49,835 nucleotides of DNA from NCBI GenBank assembly GCA_019637195.1, contig JAHBWA010000059.1:1-49835 (forward strand). The letters are read 5' to 3'. This DNA comes from Labilithrix sp. Its GTDB lineage: Bacteria > Myxococcota_A > Polyangia > Polyangiales > Polyangiaceae. The notes below the pieces were generated by a model. It ran no database searches and was not told the DNA's origin. It saw only the letters and a program-made list of their open reading frames with translations. This document shows, one piece after another, positions 1-7,484 of the stretch. A program made the position numbers and the translations under genes. Each line of letters opens with the position of its first letter. Position 1 is the first letter of the stretch.

Positions 1-1454
1 CCCGAGGCGAGCGCGCTCACCACGCGGTCCAACCTCACCCCTCGCGATCCCTTGATGAGCAGCACGTCCCCGGCGCGATGGGTGTCGATCAGGCGCCGGA
101 GCGCGGCGTCCGCGTCCGCCACGAACACCGACGGGATCCCCTGCGCCGCGGCCGCCTCCGAGAAGCGCGCCGCCTCCCCCTGGACCGCGATCACACCACT
201 CGGCGCGAACGCCGCGAGCTCGGCGCCCACCCGCGCGTGCTCCCGCGCGCTCAGCTCGCCCAGCTCGAGCATCTCACCCAGCACCACCTGGAGCCGCGCG
301 CCGCGCGCCGTGGCCAGCTCGTGAGCGGCGGCGAGCGACGACAGCACGCTGCCTGGGTTCGAGTTGTAGCTGTCGTCGAGGAGTAAGCTGCCGTCGCTCA
401 GGGTTTGGGCTGCGAGGCGGCCGGGCTCGATCACCTGCGGCACCTGGAGCGCGGCGCTCAGCGCCTCGGGGCTCACGCGGGGCCGCTCCAAGCGCGCCGC
501 CACGGCGTCCGTCGCGGCGAGCGCGGCCAGGGTGGCGAGGGCGCCGGGCGCGCCGAGCAGCGGGGTCTCGAGGGTGATGGTGCTTTGGGTGGGGCTGCCT
601 GACTGTTCTACGGCGCACGAAACCTCGAGGCGAGCGCCGCTGTGCCCCAGTGGAGTGCGGCTCAGGAGCCGGTAGTCGGAAGACGGCGACTCGCCGTAGC
701 TCACCCGGCGCACCCCAACCCCCCGATCCAACTGCCGGCGCACGCGGTGGTCATCTTCATTGCCTATCGCCACCCCACCCGGGCGAAGGCCGAGCAGGGC
801 CGCGCCCTCCTCCGCTTCGATCGCGTCCAGCTCGCCCAGGCCCTCGCTGTGCTCGTAGTCGATGCGGGTCAACACCGCGAGGTCGGGCGCCGCGATGCGC
901 GTGAGCTCCGCGACCTCCCCCGGTTGATTGGTCCCCACCTCCACCACCGCGATCTGATGGTGAGGCTGGCAGCGGAGCAGCACCATCGGCGCGCCCACGC
1001 GGTTGTTCAGGTTCCCGCGCTCGCCGTGGACCGCGCCAGGCAGCAGCGCCTCGAGCGCCGCCGCGACGCAGGCCTTGGTCGTCGTTTTCCCCGCGGAACC
1101 GGCCACCGTGAGCACGAGGCCTCCCCAGCGCAGGCGGTGCGCGCGCGCGACGTCCCCCAGGGCCGTGAGGGTGCACGGCACCTGGATTTGGGTGAGCGCG
1201 CCGAGCTCCGGCCGCGGCGCCTCCACCAGCGCCACCGCGGCGCCCAGCTCCGCCACCTGAGGCAGGAACTGGTGCGCGTCGAAGCGCTCCCCGCGGAGCG
1301 CCACGAACAGCGACCCTGGGCTCACGCGCCGCGAGTCGATCACCACCTGGTTCGTAGAAGAACCAGGACCCATGACTATCAGTTTACCTGATGTCGCCTG
1401 GAGCAGCTCCTGGAGACTGAAGCTCGCCTCGTTGGGCGGGATCGGGGTGCTCAC
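1..1454 (-). CDS. murF: MurF, UDP-N-acetylmuramoyl-tripeptide--D-alanyl-D-alanine ligase (partial, C-terminus cut by window edge)
   Basis: Cytoplasmic ligase that adds D-Ala-D-Ala to UDP-MurNAc-tripeptide, the last cytoplasmic step of peptidoglycan precursor synthesis. The minus-strand frame reads open from position 1454 to the left edge. It has an N-terminal Mur domain with the DSRRVSPGSLFVAL motif, a P-loop AGSAGKTTTK, a VEVGTNQPGE stretch typical of MurF, and near the edge the DSYNSNPGS and KGSRGVRLDRVV motifs of the C-terminal domain. Only a few residues should be missing. The GTG start (1454-1452) overlaps the murE stop (GTGA), so the two genes are probably translationally coupled. Family assignment is firm; the exact C-terminus is unseen. 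Confidence 0.95.
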   Translation of the reverse strand, partial: MSTPIPPNEASFSLQELLQATSGKLIVMGPGSSTNQVVIDSRRVSPGSLFVALRGERFDAHQFLPQVAELGAAVALVEAPRPELGALTQIQVPCTLTALGDVARAHRLRWGGLVLTVAGSAGKTTTKACVAAALEALLPGAVHGERGNLNNRVGAPMVLLRCQPHHQIAVVEVGTNQPGEVAELTRIAAPDLAVLTRIDYEHSEGLGELDAIEAEEGAALLGLRPGGVAIGNEDDHRVRRQLDRGVGVRRVSYGESPSSDYRLLSRTPLGHSGARLEVSCAVEQSGSPTQSTITLETPLLGAPGALATLAALAATDAVAARLERPRVSPEALSAALQVPQVIEPGRLAAQTLSDGSLLLDDSYNSNPGSVLSSLAAAHELATARGARLQVVLGEMLELGELSAREHARVGAELAAFAPSGVIAVQGEAARFSEAAAAQGIPSVFVADADAALRRLIDTHRAGDVLLIKGSRGVRLDRVVSALAS

Positions 1455-3151
1455 GGGGCGTCCTTGGACGACGCCTGCCGGCGCGCCCGGCGCTCCGCCA
1501 AGGCAGCGCGAGCCTCCGCGCGATCGTCGAAGGAGAGCACCTGATCGCCGATCAGCTGATACGGCTCGTGACCCTTCCCCGCGATGAGCACCACGTCCCC
1601 AGGCGCCGCCTCACGGAGCGCGGTGGTGATGGCGAGAGCGCGATCGAGGATCACCTCAGGCCTCATGGCATGCGCCTCGAATCCGGGCAAAATCATGTCA
1701 GCGATCGCCTGCGGCGACTCGGAGCGCGGGTTGTCGTTGGTGACGATCGCGCGGTCCGCAGCCCGCGCCACCACCTCCCCCATCAGCGGGCGCTTCATCG
1801 GATCCCGGTCGCCGCCGCAGCCGAACACGCAGGTGAGCTGCCCGCTGCCGCCCGCCTCGTTCAGCAAGCCGCGCGCCGCCACGAGCACGCGACGGAGCGC
1901 GTCGGGGGTGTGGGCGTAGTCGACCAACACCGTGACGTCGTCCTCCGGACCGTCGCAGCGCTCGAGGCGCCCTGGCGCCGAGCCGACAAGGCGGAGCGCC
2001 TCGAGCAGCTGCGCGAGCTCCGGCGCGAGCTCTCCCGGGCGCACGCACCGCGCGAGCCCCACGGAGACCCCCAAGGTACACAGGAGGTTCTCCAGGTTGT
2101 GCTCCCCCACGAGCGGCGTCACGAGCGGGTGCGACTCGCCGAGCACCGTGAGCACCCCCTCCGTCCCGCGCGCGGTGACGCGCGAGCTCACGAGGCGGAT
2201 GTCCGCGCCCTCGGCGCGCCCCACCGTGAGCACCTGACGACCTGCGCTCCTGAGGCGCGCGGCGAGCCCCGCTCCGTGAGCATCCCCCACGTGGATCACG
2301 CCGAGCTCCGGCGAGAGCTCGAAGAACAGGCGCTCCTTGGCCTCGGCGTAGGCCGCGAGCGTGGGGTGGTAGTCGAGGTGATCTTGGGAGAGGTTGGTGA
2401 ACACGCCGACGCGGAAGGTCAGTGCATCGATCCTTCGCTGCTCGAGCGCGTGGCTCGAGGCCTCCATCACGAAGGCGCGCGCGCCGCTCTTCAGGGCGCG
2501 CGCGAGGTAGTGGCTCACTTGATCGCCCTCGGGCGTGGTGAGCGGTGACGGGGTGAGCTCATCACCCAGGCTGAAGCCGAGCGTACCGAGCCGCGCGGTG
2601 CGCACCCCAGCCTCCTCGAACGCGCGCTGACACAGCCAGGCGGTGGTCGTTTTGCCGTTGGTGCCGGTGATGCCGACGAGCGGCAGCTGGCGACTGGGCC
2701 AGCCCAGGAGCTGCTCCGCGACGCGACCGAGCGCGAGCCGCGCGTGGCTCACCTGCAGCACCGGGAGCGGGAGCGAGAGCGCGCCCCGCGCGTCGGTCAG
2801 GACGCCCGCGGCTCCTCTCGCGGCGGCGTCGGCCACGTGAGCGAGGCCGCTCTGGCGTAGCCCTTCCCGCGCCACGAACAAGTCGCCGGGGAGGACGCGG
2901 CGCGAATCCTGAGTGATGCCGCTCACCCTCACCTCGGAGCTGCCCGTGAGCCGTGGCTCGAGGTCGGCCAGCAGCTCGGTGAGCTCAGCGAGGCTGGCGG
3001 TGCCCGAGCCGGGCGCTTCAGTCAGTAATTCAGACGAGCTGGGTGCCTCCGAGTCAGCCGGCTCGGATGAGCTGGGCGCCTCCGAGTCAGTCAATGACTC
3101 TGATGAATCTGCGTTCGGGCCGGGCGGCGAGGAGGAGCCTTCGGGTGGCAC
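1451..3151 (-). CDS. murE: MurE, UDP-N-acetylmuramoyl-L-alanyl-D-glutamate--2,6-diaminopimelate ligase
   Basis: Cytoplasmic ligase adding the third stem-peptide residue to UDP-MurNAc-Ala-Glu. The 566-aa product has the ATP loop TGTNGKTTT (162-170), a YAEAK motif whose Lys272 should be the carbamylated residue, and DNPR (473-476), the signature of meso-diaminopimelate specificity. The core begins near residue 52. The first 50 residues are an acidic Ser/Glu/Pro-rich extension with two copies of DSEAPSSSE, not part of the usual enzyme. The gene starts 3 nt after the ftsI stop and ends overlapping murF. An internal start after the repeats is possible, but the given ATG fits the operon spacing. 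Confidence 0.96.
   Translation of the reverse strand: MPPEGSSSPPGPNADSSESLTDSEAPSSSEPADSEAPSSSELLTEAPGSGTASLAELTELLADLEPRLTGSSEVRVSGITQDSRRVLPGDLFVAREGLRQSGLAHVADAAARGAAGVLTDARGALSLPLPVLQVSHARLALGRVAEQLLGWPSRQLPLVGITGTNGKTTTAWLCQRAFEEAGVRTARLGTLGFSLGDELTPSPLTTPEGDQVSHYLARALKSGARAFVMEASSHALEQRRIDALTFRVGVFTNLSQDHLDYHPTLAAYAEAKERLFFELSPELGVIHVGDAHGAGLAARLRSAGRQVLTVGRAEGADIRLVSSRVTARGTEGVLTVLGESHPLVTPLVGEHNLENLLCTLGVSVGLARCVRPGELAPELAQLLEALRLVGSAPGRLERCDGPEDDVTVLVDYAHTPDALRRVLVAARGLLNEAGGSGQLTCVFGCGGDRDPMKRPLMGEVVARAADRAIVTNDNPRSESPQAIADMILPGFEAHAMRPEVILDRALAITTALREAAPGDVVLIAGKGHEPYQLIGDQVLSFDDRAEARAALAERRARRQASSKDAP
3033..3098 (-). repeat. 33-bp tandem repeat in the murE 5' end
   Basis: Two adjacent near-identical 33-bp units, beginning at 3033 and 3066 on the plus strand, encode the acidic Ser-rich repeat at the N-terminus of MurE. 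Differences are mostly single substitutions. The unit is a multiple of three, so copy number can change without breaking the frame. Confidence 0.7.
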
Positions 3152-3154
3152 GCG

Positions 3155-5254
3155 CTACCTCGCCGGTTCGAACGCCACGGCGAGCTCCGCGCCCTGATCC
3201 AGGACGCTGCCAGGCGGCGGCTCTTGGCGCGCCACCAGGCCCGTCCCCGAGAGCTTACCCTTCACGCCCAGCTCGCCGAGCTTCAGCATCACCTCGCGCG
3301 CTGGCCAGCCGGTCATGTCAGGGACCTTGACTTGACCTCGCCCGGGCTTACCCGCGGCGGCCACCTCCTGCACGCCCGGGGTGAGGCCACGCTCGCGGCG
3401 CAATGTCTCGATCACGGCCTGCGCGGGGTCAGGCTCACTGCCCAGCTTGGTCACGTCGGCGCGCGTCGTGCCCTTGGGGGTGAGGCCCTTGTACTTCAGC
3501 GCGGAGGACGCCACGCGGCGGAAGATGGGCGCCGCCACCGCGCCGCCCGCGTGATCGACCATCGGCTCGTCGAGCATCACGGCGATCGCGATCCGAGGGT
3601 TTCGCGCCGGGACGAAGCCGACGAACGAGGCGACGTACTTGTCGATCGAGTAGCGGCCCGTCGCCGGATCCGTCTTCTGCGCAGTGGCCGTCTTACCCGC
3701 CACCTCGAAGCCATCCACCGCGGCCTCGGTGCCGGTGCCCTCCCCCTCGGTGACGCTCACCATCATCTCCGCCACGGTGCGCGCCACGGTGCGCGACACC
3801 ACCCGCCGGCGCACCTTCGGCACCGCCTCGCGCACCAGCTCACCGCTGGCCGTCTCCACGCGGCTCACGATCATGGGCTCCATCAGGTTCCCGCCGTTGG
3901 CGATCGCCGCGGTCGCCATCGCGAGCTGCACGTTGGTGGCGCTGATGCCTTGTCCGAAGGAGGCCGCGGCCGTCTCCACCTGCACCCAGGGCCTGCCGCG
4001 CGGCCTGAGGGTGCCGCTCGACTCACCGGGCAGCGGCAGCGCCGTCGCCTGACCGAAGCCGAAGCGGCGGAGGGCGTCGTACAGCTTGTTGCCGCCCATC
4101 GAGAGGCCGATCTTCGCGGAGCAGATGTTCGACGAGTAGGCGAGCACCTCGCTGATGCTGAGCCACTCGGCGGGGTGGGTGTCGCGGATGGTCACGTTGT
4201 CCACCGCCATCAGCCCCTTCTCGCAGTACATGCGCTGGGTGGGCTGGATCGCGCCCGAGGCCAGCCCGGCGGCGATGGTGAAGATCTTCATGGTGGAGCC
4301 CGGCTCGAAGCGGTCGTTCAGGCTCCGATCGCGGCGCTGCGAGGCCTCGCTCTCGCGGTAGTCGTTGGGGTTGTAGCCAGGCCAGCTGGCCATCGCCAAG
4401 ATGGCCCCGGTGTCCGGCTCCACCACCACCACGCTGCCGCCCGCCGCCTCGTAAGTCCGCGCGGCGGCGGCGAGCTCTCGCTCGGCGACGAACTGGATGT
4501 GCTGGTCGATGGTCAGGTACACGTTGTGTCCCGCCAACGCCTGCTCGTCGGCCACGCCGTCGGCGAACAAGAGGCGCCCGGAGCGATCGCGCAGGCCGCG
4601 CACCTCTTCGACGCGACCGCGCAGCTCCTCGTCGAGCGACAGCTCGAGGCCGTCCTTGCCGAACCCGTCCGGCGCGACGAACCCGAGCACCGGCCCGGCG
4701 AGCTCGCGGCCCGGGTAGTAGCGCCGGCCCTCGCCCTCGACGCCGAGGCCCTTCACCACGCCCTTGCCGGGACCGTAGGCGCTGCCGTGCTTCTTGACGT
4801 CGCCGAGGTCGCGGACGGCCTGGGCCTCCTCCGCGGTGACGCGCCGCTTCAGCCACACGAAGCGCCGGCGGTTCGCGAGTTTCTGGTGGACGTCCGACGG
4901 ATCCATCCCGAGCGCGCCGGCGACGCGCGTGGAGAAGTCGATCAGCGCGGCCGCCTGCGCGTTCTGTCCATCGATGCCCTTCAGCATCTCGACGACGTCG
5001 GCGCTGATGCTCGGCACCTCGACGCTCGCGGCGAGCGCGGCGCCGTTGCGGTCGTAGATCCCGCCGCGCTTCGGCTCGATGTGGAGGCGCCGCTGGCGCT
5101 GGTTCTCCGCGGTCTCCTTCCACGACGCGGCGTCCTCGACCTGCACGCGGTAGGCGCTGGAGACGAACCCGCCGAGCCCGAGCGCCATGATCCCGCAGAG
5201 CAGGCCCATCCGGACCCGGATCCACTTGGCGCGCGTCGGGTCGAGGTTCTTCAC
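3155..5254 (-). CDS. ftsI: FtsI/PBP-type peptidoglycan D,D-transpeptidase with C-terminal PASTA domain
   Basis: Septal class B penicillin-binding protein that cross-links peptidoglycan in the periplasm. The 699-aa product has a short cytoplasmic start, one membrane segment (about 13-34), a dimerisation region, and a transpeptidase domain with SxxK = STMK (320-323, catalytic Ser320) and SxN = SSN (374-376). The KTG position reads KTAT (521-524), so the usual Gly is Ala. A single PASTA domain fills about 640-699. The GTG start overlaps the ftsL stop (GTGA). Location between ftsL and murE in the dcw cluster supports FtsI rather than an elongation PBP2. Confidence 0.94.
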   Translation of the reverse strand: MKNLDPTRAKWIRVRMGLLCGIMALGLGGFVSSAYRVQVEDAASWKETAENQRQRRLHIEPKRGGIYDRNGAALAASVEVPSISADVVEMLKGIDGQNAQAAALIDFSTRVAGALGMDPSDVHQKLANRRRFVWLKRRVTAEEAQAVRDLGDVKKHGSAYGPGKGVVKGLGVEGEGRRYYPGRELAGPVLGFVAPDGFGKDGLELSLDEELRGRVEEVRGLRDRSGRLLFADGVADEQALAGHNVYLTIDQHIQFVAERELAAAARTYEAAGGSVVVVEPDTGAILAMASWPGYNPNDYRESEASQRRDRSLNDRFEPGSTMKIFTIAAGLASGAIQPTQRMYCEKGLMAVDNVTIRDTHPAEWLSISEVLAYSSNICSAKIGLSMGGNKLYDALRRFGFGQATALPLPGESSGTLRPRGRPWVQVETAAASFGQGISATNVQLAMATAAIANGGNLMEPMIVSRVETASGELVREAVPKVRRRVVSRTVARTVAEMMVSVTEGEGTGTEAAVDGFEVAGKTATAQKTDPATGRYSIDKYVASFVGFVPARNPRIAIAVMLDEPMVDHAGGAVAAPIFRRVASSALKYKGLTPKGTTRADVTKLGSEPDPAQAVIETLRRERGLTPGVQEVAAAGKPGRGQVKVPDMTGWPAREVMLKLGELGVKGKLSGTGLVARQEPPPGSVLDQGAELAVAFEPAR

Positions 5255-5598
5255 GGCTCGGCCTTCGCCTGCGCCCCCTCCCCGGGAGCCGTCTTGCCCG
5301 CGGGCAGGGCCGTGCGCGCGCGGAGCGGGACGATGCGGTCGGGGCCCGGAGGCTCCATCCCGAGGAGCGAGCGCGCGACGATCTCCACGCGCTGCGGGGT
5401 CTTGTAGCTCGCAGCCTCGAGCTCGTGCACGCGCTTGACCTCGCGCAGGCGCGCCTGCTCCTGCCGCGCCTTGCCGAGCTCGTAGCCGAGCGCGACCGTG
5501 CGGCCGCGCATCGCGAGGTGCACCACGAACGCGAGCGCGCAGCCCACGACGGCGAGCGTCCAGTGGATGAGGAAGACCCTCGCTCGCTTCAGCGTCAT
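5251..5598 (-). CDS. ftsL: FtsL-like bitopic cell-division protein
   Basis: Predicted 115-aa inner-membrane protein in the position of FtsL. It has a short basic cytoplasmic N-terminus, a membrane segment at about 8-30, a charged heptad-like stretch (about 40-66, rich in Lys, Glu, Arg, Leu) that could form the coiled coil pairing with FtsB, and a low-complexity Ala/Pro/Lys tail. Sequence conservation of FtsL is low, so the call rests on size, topology and position between rsmH and ftsI. The ATG overlaps the rsmH stop (ATGA) and the stop overlaps the ftsI start. Confidence 0.85.
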   Translation of the reverse strand: MTLKRARVFLIHWTLAVVGCALAFVVHLAMRGRTVALGYELGKARQEQARLREVKRVHELEAASYKTPQRVEIVARSLLGMEPPGPDRIVPLRARTALPAGKTAPGEGAQAKAEP

Positions 5599-6629
5599 CG
5601 GCCCCTCGCCTTCCGGTGCATCCCCGAGGTGTCGGCGGCCCACGGCGCGCCGGCGACGGGCGCGATCCGGCGCGCCGCGCGCAGCTTCGCGCTCCGGGCG
5701 CGGGGGTTCGCGGCGCTCTCCTCCTCCGTGGCGACCACGGGCTTCTTCGTGAGCGGCTCCCAGACGTCGCGGTCCTGCAGCGCGCGCTTCACGAGGCGGT
5801 CCTCGAGGGAGTGGAAGCTGAGGATGGCGACGCGGCCCTCGACGCGGATGATCCCGGGGAGCGCGCCGAGCAGCGACTCGAGCTGCTCGAGCTCGCCGTT
5901 CACGGCGATCCGGAGCGCCTGGAACGTGCGCGTCGCGGGGTCGACGCCGCCGACGCGCACGGGTCCGACCGCGCGCACGATCGCGCGGCGGAGGTCGAGC
6001 GTCGTCGCGAGCTGCCCCTCGGTGAGGGCGCGCTTGATGCTCCGGGCGATGCGCCGCGACCGCTTCTCTTCGCCGTAGTGGAAGATGATGTCGGCGAGAT
6101 CGTCGTCGGAGATCCGCCCGACCAGCTCGAGCGCGGTCTCGCCGGAGGAGCGGTCCATCCGCATGTCGAGCGGCCCCTCGCGGCGGAAGCTCATGCCGCG
6201 CGCGGCGTCGTCGAGCTGCGGCGAGCTCACGCCGAGATCGGCGCACAGGCCGTCCACCTCGGAGAGGCCGGCAGCGGCGAGCGCGCCCGCGACGTCGCCG
6301 AAGGGCGTCTTCACGAAGGTGACGCGATCGCCGAAACGCGCGAGCCGCTCCCGGGCGGCGTCGAGGGCGGCGTCGTCGCGATCGAGCGCGATGACCCGCG
6401 CCTCCGGGTGAGCTTCGAGGATGCCCTCCGAGTGGCCGCCGCCGCCGACCGTCACGTCGACGTAGACGCCTGCGGCGGGCGCGAGCGCGCTCACCACCGG
6501 GGCGCGCATGACGGTCTCGTGGACGAAGGCGGGCACGTCGATCTCCTCTCCGGTCTCCTCGCTCCACACCCACTCTGCGGCCGCCTCGACGGCGAGTCCC
6601 GGGAGGGCGAGCTGGGCCTGACCGCTCAT
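5595..6629 (-). CDS. rsmH: RsmH, 16S rRNA (cytosine(1402)-N4)-methyltransferase
   Basis: SAM-dependent enzyme (formerly MraW) that methylates C1402 in the ribosomal P site. The 344-aa product carries the SAM-binding segment VDVTVGGGGHS (57-67), the DLGVSSPQLDDAARGMSF motif, FQALRIAVNGEL and ILSFHSLEDRLVK, all characteristic of the family. About 30 extra N-terminal residues precede the HETVM motif. The ATG overlaps the mraZ stop (ATGA) and the stop overlaps the ftsL start. Part of the dcw operon. Confidence 0.97.
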   Translation of the reverse strand: MSGQAQLALPGLAVEAAAEWVWSEETGEEIDVPAFVHETVMRAPVVSALAPAAGVYVDVTVGGGGHSEGILEAHPEARVIALDRDDAALDAARERLARFGDRVTFVKTPFGDVAGALAAAGLSEVDGLCADLGVSSPQLDDAARGMSFRREGPLDMRMDRSSGETALELVGRISDDDLADIIFHYGEEKRSRRIARSIKRALTEGQLATTLDLRRAIVRAVGPVRVGGVDPATRTFQALRIAVNGELEQLESLLGALPGIIRVEGRVAILSFHSLEDRLVKRALQDRDVWEPLTKKPVVATEEESAANPRARSAKLRAARRIAPVAGAPWAADTSGMHRKARGR

Positions 6630-7069
6630 AGGCCGAGCTCCGCCAGGCGCGCGCCGATCTGCGCGCGGTCCTCTTCGGTCGCGTCGAAGTAGGCCTTCCA
6701 CTGCTGGGTGTCCCAGAGCTCGGCGTACTTGCCGCTGCCGGCCCAGAGCACGTCCTTCTTGAGGCCGGCGTAGTCGCGGAGCGTCGGCGGCACGAGGACG
6801 CGACCGGAGTCGTCGACGTCGCACTCGACGGCGCCGGAGACGTAGATGCGCTTCAGTTTCTGAACGGCGCGATCGAACTGCGGCAGCTTCGCGAGCTTCT
6901 CCTCGAACGCGTTCCACTCGGGCGCGGTGTACGCGACGAGGCACGGATCGAGCGCGCTCGTGAGGATGATGCGCCGCTCGCCGATCGACGAGAGCACGTC
7001 GCGATAGCGCGCCGGGAGGCTCGTTCGCCCCTTCGCGTCGATCGTGTGCTCGTAGCGACCGCGGAACAT
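6626..7069 (-). CDS. mraZ: MraZ, transcriptional regulator of the dcw cluster
   Basis: DNA-binding protein of the AbrB/MraZ fold that in other bacteria binds repeats upstream of its own gene. The 147-aa product has the two expected repeats, DAKGRTSLPARYRD (11-24) and VDDSGRVLVPPTLRDY (85-100). First gene of the operon. A GAGGG sequence lies about 10 nt before the ATG. A three-repeat operator-like site and a promoter are visible upstream, which suggests autoregulation as known in E. coli. Confidence 0.96.
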   Translation of the reverse strand: MFRGRYEHTIDAKGRTSLPARYRDVLSSIGERRIILTSALDPCLVAYTAPEWNAFEEKLAKLPQFDRAVQKLKRIYVSGAVECDVDDSGRVLVPPTLRDYAGLKKDVLWAGSGKYAELWDTQQWKAYFDATEEDRAQIGARLAELGL

Positions 7070-7122
7070 CGACGACGCGCCCTCGAACTACGGGGGGCTC
7101 CTGGGCGGTCATGCCGTTACTT

Positions 7123-7147
7123 GGCACTTCCCGCCACTTCTTCCCAC
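7123..7147 (-). promoter_or_regulatory. Candidate MraZ operator (three 10-bp-spaced repeats)
   Basis: Reading the minus strand, GTGGG, GTGGC and GTGCC follow one another with exactly 5 nt between them (plus-strand 7143-7147, 7133-7137, 7123-7127). E. coli MraZ binds TGGGN repeats with 5-nt spacers, so spacing and sequence agree although the repeats decay towards the gene. The site lies between the promoter and the mraZ ATG, fitting autorepression. Confidence 0.7.
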
Positions 7148-7158
7148 GTACAAGCCGC

Positions 7159-7187
7159 AAGGTATTTGGGAGGCGGTTTGGTGTCAA
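7159..7187 (-). promoter_or_regulatory. Candidate sigma-70-type promoter of the dcw operon
   Basis: On the minus strand a perfect TTGACA (7187-7182) is followed by a 17-bp spacer and TACCTT (7164-7159, three of six matches to TATAAT). Predicted transcription start is near 7152, about 80 nt before the mraZ ATG and just upstream of the operator repeats. An A/T-rich stretch (7184-7196) abuts the -35 element and stands out in this GC-rich DNA. Confidence 0.65.
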
Positions 7188-7306
7188 ATATTTATAGGCG
7201 GGGAAGCGTCTCGAAGAGGCGCGAGAATCCGAGGGAATCGCCGGCAGGAGGGGCTCAGCGGGGCGGGGGGCGGCGGGCTGGCGCGACGAGGCTCGCACGA
7301 AGCGCT

Positions 7307-7369
7307 TTATCCACAGGTTATCCACAGCTCGCAGGGCCCAGATCGTGGCCAGCGAACAGGTTTTCCACA
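7307..7369 (+). promoter_or_regulatory. Cluster of three DnaA boxes upstream of mraZ
   Basis: Two perfect consensus DnaA boxes, TTATCCACA at 7307-7315 and 7318-7326, are spaced 11 bp apart (one helical turn) in the same orientation. A one-mismatch copy, TTTTCCACA, is at 7361-7369. They lie about 120-180 bp upstream of the mraZ -35 element. DnaA binding here would link replication initiation to dcw transcription. Whether the site works as regulator, DnaA sink or part of an origin cannot be told from sequence. Confidence 0.7.
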
Positions 7370-7403
7370 GGCTGCTCCGCGCGAGCAACTAATCGGGCCC
7401 GGA

Positions 7404-7430
7404 GAGGGCGCGCGAGCGACGAGCGCCCTC
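7404..7430 (-). terminator. Possible hairpin terminator after the lipoprotein gene
   Basis: A perfect 8-bp stem (7404-7411 with 7423-7430, 11-nt loop) lies about 55 nt after the stop codon at 7485. There is no T-tract, so intrinsic termination is doubtful. Confidence 0.3.
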
Positions 7431-7484
7431 CCCGCTTCGCCGGATCGGCGGCGACGACCGCGAGCGCGCCGCCTCGCGAGCTCG

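Larger units (their letters stand above)
7070..7484. other. Intergenic region upstream of mraZ
   Basis: This 415-bp gene-free stretch between the upstream lipoprotein stop and mraZ holds the operator, promoter and DnaA boxes listed separately, plus a weak hairpin near 7404. No further gene or RNA was seen. Confidence 0.7.

Noticed and set aside
3224..5407. Long plus-strand open frame (727 codons) over ftsI
   Set aside because: It is antisense to a clear FtsI and has His/Arg/Ala-rich nonsense composition typical of high-GC shadow frames.
7180..7370. Chromosomal replication origin
   Set aside because: Three DnaA boxes and a short A/T-rich stretch are suggestive, but there is no dnaA, dnaN or gidA neighbour and no larger unwinding region, so I report only the boxes.
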